Source: CAYFSC01 sp964345695
Lineage (GTDB): Bacteria > Bacteroidota > Rhodothermia > Rhodothermales > Salinibacteraceae
DNA length: 5,036 nucleotides
Assembly: GCA_964345695.1 (NCBI GenBank)
Contig: CAYFSC010000204.1
Coordinates: 1 to 5,036 of the forward strand
Direction of reading: 5' to 3'
Shown one piece after another: positions 1 to 5,036 of the stretch (position 1 is the stretch's first letter; each line of letters opens with the position of its first letter). A program made the position numbers and the translations under genes. The notes under the pieces are model-generated. The model saw only the letters and a list, made by a program, of their open reading frames with translations. It was not told the origin of the DNA and searched no databases.

Positions 1-1085
1 AGGGCGGCATTGGCCAGCACTTTGCGCAACTCGTCGAAGAAGCACGACGCGACGACGCACTCAGCGGCTACCTGTGCCCGGCGCCCCGTCCCGACGACGC
101 CCTCGGTCGCGCCCTGCCCGCGCCGGCCTGGCACCGATGGGCAGTGCAGTACACCCCAGTTCGGTTCTCACCGTCCTGGAAAAACCACCTACTGAACGAC
201 CTATACGACCGCACCGTCGCCGCGGCACTTGCAGGCCATGACCATCGTTCTTTTCCCGACGCCTTTATGGGGTTTGTTGGCAAGTCGCTGCACAGTTTCC
301 ACGTCGCCGCTCGGAATGGCACGCGCCTAGAACTGATTGCCGCCAACACCCACGTCGACAACGTGCGCCGTCTTCACGCGGAGGCCGCCCACATCACTGG
401 CATCACGGACACGTGGCTGAATGAAGCCCAGCGTCGCAAGACCCTTCAGGAGTACGAAGACGCCGACGTTATCTACGTCCACGCTGAGTCGACGCGCCAG
501 TCGTTTCTGGACGCCGGGATTCCCGCGTCAAAGCTCGAACGCACCGTCCTCCGCGTCGCCCCGCGCTTCGTGCCGCCCCCGGCGCGCCCCGACGACGGCG
601 TCTTCCGCCTCGTGTACGTCGGCCGCGTCGACGCGACCAAGGGCGTGCCTCTGCTTGTCGAAGCCTTTCGGCGACTACCGATCAGCCGCGCCAAGCTGAC
701 CATTGTCGGCGGCTGGAGCACCGCAGCGATGCGGCGCTTTATGGAGCCGCATCTACACGCCGATCCCCGCATTACCGTTGCTCCCGGCGACCCGCTCTCG
801 GCCCTGCAGCGCGCGGACGTATTCGTCCATCCCAGCTTCGAGGACGGCTTCGGCTACGCCCCGATGGAGGCTCTCGCCTGCGGTACACCCGTCATTGTGA
901 CGACCGACACCGGTATGCAGGAATACGTCCGGGACAGCGATAACGGCTTCGTCGTGCCCACCGGCGACGTCGACGCCATAGTGTCTGCCCTCCAGGCCCT
1001 GCACCACCACCCCCTGTCCCGATCATCGTCGCTGCTTCCGCCGACCTACGTCGCGGCCCTGCCCGGCGCCCCGGCCGTTCGGTAG
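1..1085 (+). CDS. GT4-type glycosyltransferase A, 5'-truncated by window edge
   Basis: Predicted GT-B retaining glycosyltransferase that moves a sugar from a nucleotide sugar to a glycan or lipid-linked acceptor in the cytoplasm. The first complete codon is at position 3, and the frame is open to the left edge and ends at TAG 1083-1085, giving 360 visible residues. The protein opens directly in the glycine-rich loop of the N-terminal Rossmann domain (GGIGQH, residues 1-6), so probably only about 10-20 residues are missing. A GTG at position 144 could be called as a start, but it would cut off this loop and is rejected. The donor-binding C-terminal domain covers about residues 200-330: VGRVDATKG (206-214, with the usual Arg208 and Lys213), FVHPSFEDGFGYAPMEA (274-290) and ACGTPVIVT (292-300). 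In the EX7E pair the first acid is Asp281 and the second Glu289. The last ~28 residues do not resemble the usual closing helix. Family assignment is firm; donor and acceptor are unknown. Confidence 0.9.
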   Translation, partial: GGIGQHFAQLVEEARRDDALSGYLCPAPRPDDALGRALPAPAWHRWAVQYTPVRFSPSWKNHLLNDLYDRTVAAALAGHDHRSFPDAFMGFVGKSLHSFHVAARNGTRLELIAANTHVDNVRRLHAEAAHITGITDTWLNEAQRRKTLQEYEDADVIYVHAESTRQSFLDAGIPASKLERTVLRVAPRFVPPPARPDDGVFRLVYVGRVDATKGVPLLVEAFRRLPISRAKLTIVGGWSTAAMRRFMEPHLHADPRITVAPGDPLSALQRADVFVHPSFEDGFGYAPMEALACGTPVIVTTDTGMQEYVRDSDNGFVVPTGDVDAIVSALQALHHHPLSRSSSLLPPTYVAALPGAPAVR

Positions 1086-1093
1086 CCGGCATG

Positions 1094-1137
1094 CTCCATT
1101 TCTGTCTTCCTTCCCGTCCGCTCGTCTTCTGCCTCTC
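1094..1137 (+). promoter_or_regulatory. Pyrimidine-rich leader before the sulfotransferase
   Basis: 38 of these 44 bases are C or T, and the tract runs straight into the ATG at 1138 (GCCTCTC-ATG). No GGAGG-like sequence lies at ribosome-binding distance. The composition is seen directly. A role in translation start, for example through ribosomal protein S1 binding unstructured pyrimidine-rich RNA, is inference. The whole gene 1 to gene 2 gap is only 52 nt, leaving little room for a separate promoter, and I see no terminator with a T-run. Confidence 0.4.
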
Positions 1138-2070
1138 ATGCCTGATTCTTCCTCCGGCATCGCTCCCACTCTGGACTCGACCGACACCTCGCACTTTCCG
1201 TTACGCGCCTATTTCGGTCATCACAAGTGCGCCACCGGATGGACCGGTAACATCCTGCACGAGATCTGCATGCATCTCAACCTGCACATCCGGATCGTGA
1301 ACCAGGACAAGGATTTTTCCGGCTACGACGGTCTCGCCGAATTCGTCACCGCCGAAGGAGTCGATGTCCTCGTGCACGCCAATGCCAACGCGAAACACGC
1401 CCGTGACCTGCCGCTCTACCGCGGCTTTCACGTTGTGCGCGACCCCCGTGATATCCTCGTCTCGGCCTATTTCTCGCACCTGAACAGCCACCCCACCGAC
1501 GAATGGCCGGAACTGAAAGACCACCGAGCCCGCTTGCAGTCGGTCTCGAAAGATGAGGGACTCATGCTGGAACTGGACTTCAGCCGCCCGTTTTTTGAGG
1601 ACATGGACGGGTGGGACTACCAGCAGGACAACGTGCTTGAGATTCACATGGAAGATCTCACACAGCGTCCCCTGCCGTCGTTTGTGGAGATCATGTCGTA
1701 TCTGGAGATGATCGACTCCGATCCGGCGCCGGGTTTGCGCGATCAATTTCGGCAGTGGGCGCGGCGGTCAAACCGGCTGAGTTTCAAGGGCAGCCGCTTC
1801 ATGCCCGGCGGCGTTCCACTGGTTCCGGCGCCGCGCCACCGCATGTGCACCATGCCCGTCGACGGCGTCAAAGCCATTGTTGCGTCACGGACCTTCGAGC
1901 GGTTGACTGGGCGCAAGAAGGGCCAGGAAAACGCGCACAGTCACTTGCGCAAAGGCGTGCCGGGCGACTGGCGCAACCACTTTTCACCAGAGCACGTCCG
2001 GGCGTTCAAGGCGACCTACAATAGTCTTGTGCTCAATCTCGGCTACGAGTCCGATCCAGACTGGTCGTGA
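1138..2070 (+). CDS. PAPS-dependent sulfotransferase (Sulfotransfer_1-like)
   Basis: Predicted to transfer sulfate from PAPS to a hydroxyl, most likely on a sugar given its glycosyltransferase neighbours. The protein has 310 residues, a normal length for the family. An N-terminal GHHKCATGWTG (27-37) sits where sulfotransferases carry the 5'-phosphosulfate loop (typically PKSGTTW), and Lys30 is the likely phosphosulfate contact. RDPRDILVSAYFSHL (101-115) is the 3'-phosphate-binding motif, with Arg101 and Ser109 in the expected places. MEDLTQRP (171-178) matches the usual YEDL segment. The C-terminal RKGVPGDWRNHFS (271-283) is the classic KGxxGDWKNxF motif. There is no signal peptide or membrane segment, so it is probably cytoplasmic. 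The ATG at 1138 leaves about 20 residues before the first strand and has no in-frame ATG upstream. It lies 52 nt after gene A and 54 nt before gene B, as expected in an operon. The family is secure; the acceptor is unknown. Confidence 0.92.
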   Translation: MPDSSSGIAPTLDSTDTSHFPLRAYFGHHKCATGWTGNILHEICMHLNLHIRIVNQDKDFSGYDGLAEFVTAEGVDVLVHANANAKHARDLPLYRGFHVVRDPRDILVSAYFSHLNSHPTDEWPELKDHRARLQSVSKDEGLMLELDFSRPFFEDMDGWDYQQDNVLEIHMEDLTQRPLPSFVEIMSYLEMIDSDPAPGLRDQFRQWARRSNRLSFKGSRFMPGGVPLVPAPRHRMCTMPVDGVKAIVASRTFERLTGRKKGQENAHSHLRKGVPGDWRNHFSPEHVRAFKATYNSLVLNLGYESDPDWS

Positions 2071-2095
2071 GCGCCCGTCCTCGTCAGTCGAGACA

Positions 2096-2124
2096 CTGCT
2101 TCTCTTCCTCCTGCCCTCTCTGTC
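2096..2124 (+). promoter_or_regulatory. Pyrimidine-rich leader before glycosyltransferase B
   Basis: 26 of 29 bases are C or T, directly abutting the ATG at 2125, again with no Shine-Dalgarno-like purine block. It shares the look, and a CTGCC/CTCTC word, with the tract before the sulfotransferase. The upstream stop (2068-2070) and this start are in the same reading frame, with no other stop in between. The 18 intervening codons look like leader rather than protein. Confidence 0.4.
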
Positions 2125-3276
2125 ATGCACGTCATTCATTACGCTTACAACCTCGGTGCCCCGGGGGGCATCAACCGATACGTGCAGCGCCTCGGCGAGG
2201 CGCAGCGCCGTGCCGGATGCACCGTGGAGTACGCAGGCTGGATGCCGACGGCGTCCGAAGACCTACGCCCCTACCGTGCAGTCGCCAGCGGCGAGGACCT
2301 TGCCTCCATGGCCCACGCCGCCGGTGCCGACGTGCTGCACCTGCACGGGCTGGTGGACCTGCCGCCGGGCAAAGTACCGGTCGTGCGAACCATGCACGGC
2401 AACCACGGCTCGTGTCCAGGCGGCGAGCGGTACCTGTCGGTCTCGGGCGTCCCCTGCACACGTGCATACAGTCCCGCTGGCTGCTTCTGGCACCGCCTTA
2501 CAGAGCGCTGTGGAAGCGTGCGCCCACATCGCTTTGCTAGCGACGTCGCGCGGACCCGTCTGGAAATGAAAGCAGCGACCTCCATCCGCACGCTGGTCGT
2601 CAGCGGATTTCTGCGCGACCAGATGGCCGCTTCCGGCGTTGACGTCCGCAACGTGCACGTGCTGCCGTCTGCCGCACCCGACCTCTCTCATCCAATGCCG
2701 CCGTTAGACCCGGCGGCCGATGAGCCTTCTCACTTTTTGTTTCTGGGCCGTCTGGTTCCACAAAAAGGGCTCGACTGGCTGTTGAAGGCGTTATCTCGCG
2801 TGGACGGCGACGTGCGGATCGACGTGGCTGGTGAGGGGCCCGAAGGCAGCCTTGCTCTCTACCGTCGCCGCGCTGACGCCTTTGGCCTCGGCGAACGCGT
2901 GACGTTTCACGGGTGGGTGCGCGGCGACGCCTTCGATGCCCTCGTTCGCCACGCTCGCGCCGTCGTGGTTCCGTCGATGTGGGCAGAGCCGGCGGGTCTC
3001 GTAACTCTCGAAGCTGCCGCGTACGGTCGCCCGGTCATCGCAAGCCGAGCGGGCGGCATTCCCGAATACGCCGATCCCACCTTCGCCGACCTCGTGAACC
3101 CAGGCGACGTGACTGAACTTGCCGCTGCCATCGACCGCCTCGCCGCCGATCCCGCACGCGCCACTGCCATGGGCCGGGCCGGACGGGCCCTCGCAACCAC
3201 ACGGTTTTCGATGGCTGCGTTCCTCGACGGACTGTCGACTCACTACGACGCCGTGATGACGCCTGCGCCAGCATAG
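2125..3276 (+). CDS. GT4-type glycosyltransferase B with four-cysteine N-terminal segment
   Basis: Complete GT-B glycosyltransferase of 383 residues, a typical GT4 length. The N-terminal domain starts at once with a beta strand and the acceptor-side glycine loop (MHVIHYAYNLGAPGGINRYV, 1-20), which supports the ATG at 2125. LHLHG (71-75) and TMHG (89-92) are the usual histidine-bearing loops. The C-terminal domain carries FLGRLVPQKGLDWLL (206-220, with Arg209 and Lys214 as the usual diphosphate contacts), VAGEGPEG (234-241), and AEPAGLVTLEAAAYGRPVIAS (287-307), with an intact EX7E pair, Glu288 and Glu296. Cysteines at 97, 111, 120 and 129 follow the TMHG loop. A comparable Cys-rich stretch (CPxG...C...C...CG) occurs in a subset of GT4 enzymes as I recall, so it is probably a family trait. 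Start and stop fit a cytoplasmic or membrane-peripheral enzyme with no transmembrane helix. The sugar donor is not predictable from sequence. Confidence 0.93.
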   Translation: MHVIHYAYNLGAPGGINRYVQRLGEAQRRAGCTVEYAGWMPTASEDLRPYRAVASGEDLASMAHAAGADVLHLHGLVDLPPGKVPVVRTMHGNHGSCPGGERYLSVSGVPCTRAYSPAGCFWHRLTERCGSVRPHRFASDVARTRLEMKAATSIRTLVVSGFLRDQMAASGVDVRNVHVLPSAAPDLSHPMPPLDPAADEPSHFLFLGRLVPQKGLDWLLKALSRVDGDVRIDVAGEGPEGSLALYRRRADAFGLGERVTFHGWVRGDAFDALVRHARAVVVPSMWAEPAGLVTLEAAAYGRPVIASRAGGIPEYADPTFADLVNPGDVTELAAAIDRLAADPARATAMGRAGRALATTRFSMAAFLDGLSTHYDAVMTPAPA

Positions 3277-3522
3277 TTGGCGTTGGGACCTTCGGGCGTA
3301 TTGGACCGCGACCAGAATGCCAGTAGTCCCGCCTCGTCGTTCCTCGTCTCTTCAGTCCCTCGATTCATCAGTCCTCCCCACGGGCGGGAAGCTCATCCAG
3401 AAGTCCCGGCTACCTGCGCCCATGATCGTGGTGCTTTGCGAGTCCGGCTGATTCGCGTAGGGTAACTTCGTGCTTTCTTGGGACCGTGTCGGGTATTCTC
3501 CTCCTCTTTTCGTTCGCTGACC
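3277..3522 (+). other. Intergenic gap between glycosyltransferases B and C
   Basis: About 246 nt without a supported gene, the longest gap in the window. Its upstream part is mixed sequence with C/T-rich stretches (around 3327-3378), and its end is the leader of gene C. A 62-codon stretch (3277-3465) is open in the frame of gene B, but its third-position GC looks lower than in the genes and its translation resembles nothing I know. If any promoter is internal to the cluster, it should lie here. The best I can offer is a poor sigma-70-like TTGCGA (3436-3441), 16-nt spacer, TAGGGT (3458-3463). Alternatively, TTTG (3435-3438) followed by TAACTTCG (3463-3470) resembles a Bacteroidota -33/-7 pair with a spacer several bases too long. 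Neither is convincing. No hairpin plus T-run terminator is visible. Confidence 0.5.
3496..3522 (+). promoter_or_regulatory. Pyrimidine-rich leader supporting the GTG start of gene C
   Basis: 23 of 27 bases are C or T, immediately before the GTG at 3523. The C/T run continues into the first codons (TCTCTCTC, 3526-3533). This matches the tracts abutting the ATGs of genes 2 and 3, and it decides the start call. With the earlier TTG at 3478, this leader would be translated as an unconserved 15-residue extension. Confidence 0.4.
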
Positions 3523-4749
3523 GTGTCTCTCTCAGATCTCGACGAAACGCCTCCCAGGATCGATCTGGTGTTTCCAGTCCTTCCGCCGATTCTCGACGGG
3601 ATTGGCGACCACACGGCCCACCTCGCTCAACATCTGGCGTCCCTAGGAGTCCACGTACGCATCCTCACGACGCCGACGGCGGCGCGCACGACGGTGCCAG
3701 GTGTTGACGTCGTCGATGCCTTCACAACGAACGCGCTGAGCGGCACCCTTCGACTCGCTGACACGGTTCGGCAGGATCCTCCCTCGCTTCTGTTTCTCCA
3801 ATTCAACCAGTTCAGCTACGGTACCTACGGCTTCAACCCGTTTCTGCCGTGGACTCTTCACCGAATCCGACGCGAATGCACTGACACGCGGATTGTGTTG
3901 ATGGCGCACGAGGAGTTCGTTCCGCTGACGAGTCTTAAGAATGCCCTGATGTCGACCTGGCAGCGCACGCAGTTTTGGACGCTCGGACGGACGGCGGACG
4001 TCGTTGGATTTTCCACGTCGGCGTGGGTCGAGAAATTTCGCCCGTGGTTCCCAAACACCGCACTCCGGCATTTGCCGGTCGGCTCAAATATCCCGCGCAG
4101 TTTGCTATCTCGTAATCAGGCCCGGCGACGGCTTCGCATCGAAACGCCGTTTATCGTCGGGTACTTCGGATCGGTCGCGGGCTCCCGCCATCTCGCGCCC
4201 GTCCGCAGGACGATGGAGCGTTTGCACCAGGTGAGCGATGGCCAGGTTCTTTTGCTGTATGTCGGCATGCACGGTTCCGCACTGCGCACCGCCCTGAGCG
4301 ATCTTCCGATGCATGATGCCGGTCCCCTTGCAGCAGCCGACGTCGGCAACTGCTTCGCGGCGATGGACCTGTACCTCGCCCCGTTTGTCGCCGGCGTGTC
4401 GACCCGACGCGGATCGTTCATGACGAGTCTGCAGCACGGCATTCCAACGGTTGCGACGCTCGGAGAACAGACGGACTCCATTTTTCTGGATCGTAATGGC
4501 GACGCCCTTCTGCTCGCTCCTGAGCACGACACCGACGCGTTTGCAACCGCTGCCGTCCGGCTCTATGAACAGCCGGTGTGGCGACGGGCCCTCGGGCGTC
4601 AGGGTCGTGCCTTCTATCAGTCACACTTTGACTGGCCGGTTCTTGCTGCGACCGTCGCCGACCTCGTTCCCAGTGGTTCTCCCACGTGCTCTCATCCCCC
4701 TGCTCACCTCCTGAAAGATCACTATGAAGGTACTCATCGTCTCGCCTAG
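3523..4749 (+). CDS. GT4-like glycosyltransferase C, atypical donor site
   Basis: GT-B glycosyltransferase of 408 residues from GTG 3523. A TTG at 3478 would add 15 residues, but the pyrimidine leader and the position of the first strand (RIDLVFPVLPP, 12-22) favour the GTG. The N-terminal domain has the glycine loop DGIGDHTAHLAQHL (25-38) common in GT4 enzymes, LLFLQFNQFSYG (89-100) and LMAHEEF (126-132). The C-terminal domain has VGYFGSV (212-218), LLLYVG (243-248), DLYLAPFVAGVSTRRGSFMT (282-301) and HGIPTVAT (305-312). Where most GT4 enzymes have the EX7E acids, this one has a GVSTRRGS stretch, a variant I recall from a GT4 subgroup. The fold is clear, but substrate and even retained activity are less certain than for genes A and B. 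After HFDWPVLAATVADLV (368-382) comes a 26-residue tail that reads through the leader of the next gene and overlaps it by 26 nt. TAG stop at 4747. Confidence 0.87.
   Translation: MSLSDLDETPPRIDLVFPVLPPILDGIGDHTAHLAQHLASLGVHVRILTTPTAARTTVPGVDVVDAFTTNALSGTLRLADTVRQDPPSLLFLQFNQFSYGTYGFNPFLPWTLHRIRRECTDTRIVLMAHEEFVPLTSLKNALMSTWQRTQFWTLGRTADVVGFSTSAWVEKFRPWFPNTALRHLPVGSNIPRSLLSRNQARRRLRIETPFIVGYFGSVAGSRHLAPVRRTMERLHQVSDGQVLLLYVGMHGSALRTALSDLPMHDAGPLAAADVGNCFAAMDLYLAPFVAGVSTRRGSFMTSLQHGIPTVATLGEQTDSIFLDRNGDALLLAPEHDTDAFATAAVRLYEQPVWRRALGRQGRAFYQSHFDWPVLAATVADLVPSGSPTCSHPPAHLLKDHYEGTHRLA
4677..4723 (+). promoter_or_regulatory. Pyrimidine-rich leader before glycosyltransferase D, inside gene C
   Basis: Of bases 4677-4712, 30 of 36 are C or T; then GAAAGATCACT leads to the ATG at 4724. 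Unlike the other tracts, this one lies within the 3' end of the preceding coding sequence and stops 11 nt short of the start. The GAAAG at 4713-4717 is at a plausible distance to act as a weak Shine-Dalgarno-like element. An in-frame TGA at 4712-4714 rules out any start upstream of 4724. Confidence 0.35.
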
Positions 4750-5036
4750 CTTCGGGACGTTTGGTGGACTCGAAGCCTTCATTTTTACACTTGCCGACGA
4801 ACTCGTCGCGCACGGGGTGGACACCACGATCGCATTCAAGCGCGTGGCCGGTCGATTCGCGATGGATGTGTCGCTTCAGGCGTACGTTGACCGTACGCCT
4901 GCCACAGTTGCGTTCGTTGGGCGGGCGTCGACAGAACTCGCCTCCTTCATTGATGCAGCCGACATCGTTCATGGGCAGAACACGAGCATTGACGTCGCTC
5001 TGATGGCGCGTCGTGCCGCCACGCCGCTGGTGTTGA
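4724..5036 (+). CDS. GT4-type glycosyltransferase D, N-terminal part, cut by window end
   Basis: The first 104 codons of an open frame that runs off the right edge. MKVLIVSPSFGTFGGLEAFIFTLADEL (1-27; key parts MKVLIVSPSF and GTFGGLEAF) is the hallmark start of a GT4 enzyme: a hydrophobic beta strand, a glycine-rich acceptor loop and the following helix. AADIVHGQNT (78-87) matches the usual 'aDivH.h' loop of the N-terminal Rossmann domain. The ATG at 4724 is the only reasonable start because an in-frame TGA lies three codons upstream. It overlaps the end of gene C by 26 nt in another frame, which suggests the two are translated from one mRNA. The donor-binding half lies outside the window, so only the broad family can be given. 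A strong inverted repeat falls in codons 52-60. Confidence 0.88.
   Translation, partial: MKVLIVSPSFGTFGGLEAFIFTLADELVAHGVDTTIAFKRVAGRFAMDVSLQAYVDRTPATVAFVGRASTELASFIDAADIVHGQNTSIDVALMARRAATPLVL
4877..4901 (+). repeat. Perfect 10-bp inverted repeat, 5-nt loop, within gene D
   Basis: CAGGCGTACG (4877-4886), loop TTGAC (4887-4891), CGTACGCCTG (4892-4901). The arms are perfectly complementary and GC-rich, so a stable hairpin is expected in the mRNA. Each arm also holds the self-complementary hexamer CGTACG. It encodes residues 52-60 of glycosyltransferase D and is not followed by a T-run, so it is not an intrinsic terminator. It could be a chance result of coding for Ala-Tyr-Val-Asp-Arg-Thr-Pro, a protein-binding site, or an mRNA structure near the gene start. 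Confidence 0.8.

Noticed and set aside
144..1085. GTG at 144 as the start of glycosyltransferase A
   Set aside because: The same frame is open to the window edge and encodes the glycine-rich GGIGQH loop upstream, so the gene begins before the window.
1071..1089. CCGGC (1071-1075) and GCCGG (1085-1089) hairpin at the end of gene A as a terminator
   Set aside because: Only a 5-bp stem, followed by mixed C/T sequence rather than a T-run.
1201..1746. 181-codon open frame on the - strand
   Set aside because: It lies wholly antisense to the sulfotransferase, whose motifs are clear. Its translation has no recognisable domain, and long antisense frames are expected in GC-rich genes.
2068..2125. Sulfotransferase-glycosyltransferase fusion through TGA readthrough
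   Set aside because: Genes 2 and 3 share a frame with 18 open codons between them, but this happens often by chance in GC-rich DNA, and no readthrough or selenocysteine-type structure is apparent.
2263..2691. 142-codon - strand frame opposite glycosyltransferase B
   Set aside because: Shadow of a well-supported gene with no recognisable protein features.
3327..3389. TCCCGCC (3327-3333) and GGCGGGA (3383-3389) as a terminator or regulatory stem
   Set aside because: Only 7 bp with a 49-nt loop and no T-run; expected by chance.
3277..3465. 62-codon frame after gene B, as a small gene or as lost 3' end of gene B
   Set aside because: Gene B is already full length, the starting TTG directly follows its stop, third-position GC is lower than in the genes, and the translation has no known motif.
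3478..3522. TTG at 3478 as the start of glycosyltransferase C
   Set aside because: It would translate the pyrimidine-rich leader into an unconserved extension; GTG 3523 fits the leader pattern of the neighbours. It is not fully excluded.
4418..4972. 184-codon - strand frame spanning the junction of genes C and D
   Set aside because: It is antisense to two supported glycosyltransferase genes and has a low-complexity, Arg-rich translation with no domain.

Overview
The window is one strand of a polysaccharide or glycolipid biosynthesis locus. Five genes lie head to tail on the + strand: four GT-B (GT4-type) glycosyltransferases and one PAPS-dependent sulfotransferase. Both edges cut a gene. The left gene lacks its first codons and the right gene has only its first 104 codons. 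I see no RNA gene, insertion sequence, CRISPR array or convincing terminator, and no credible gene on the - strand.

Layout: (1) 1-1085, glycosyltransferase A, 5' end missing. (2) 1138-2070, sulfotransferase. (3) 2125-3276, glycosyltransferase B, with four cysteines in its N-terminal half. (4) 3277-3522, the only sizeable gap, about 246 nt. (5) 3523-4749, glycosyltransferase C, start reassigned to a GTG and lacking the usual EX7E pair. (6) 4724-5036, start of glycosyltransferase D, overlapping gene C by 26 nt. The tight spacing of 52 nt, 54 nt and a 26-nt overlap suggests one or two transcription units, with any internal promoter most likely in the 246-nt gap. By inference, the glycosyltransferases build an oligosaccharide from nucleotide sugars at the cytoplasmic face of the membrane and the sulfotransferase adds sulfate to a sugar hydroxyl, giving a sulfated surface glycan. 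Substrates and linkages cannot be read from the sequence.

Organism: a GC-rich bacterium (roughly 60-65% G+C by eye, C/G-biased third codon positions). Starts lack clear Shine-Dalgarno sequences, which fits Bacteroidota and some other phyla. A GC-rich marine or halophilic lineage such as Rhodothermia (Salinibacter relatives) is a reasonable guess but not shown. The clearest signal beyond the genes is that every visible start is preceded by a pyrimidine-rich tract of 27-44 nt (about 83-90% C/T), usually where a purine-rich ribosome binding site would sit. A second is a perfect 10-bp inverted repeat with a 5-nt loop inside the start of gene D. I found no evidence of a wholly new system. The gene set itself is a recognisable type of sulfated-glycan cluster.
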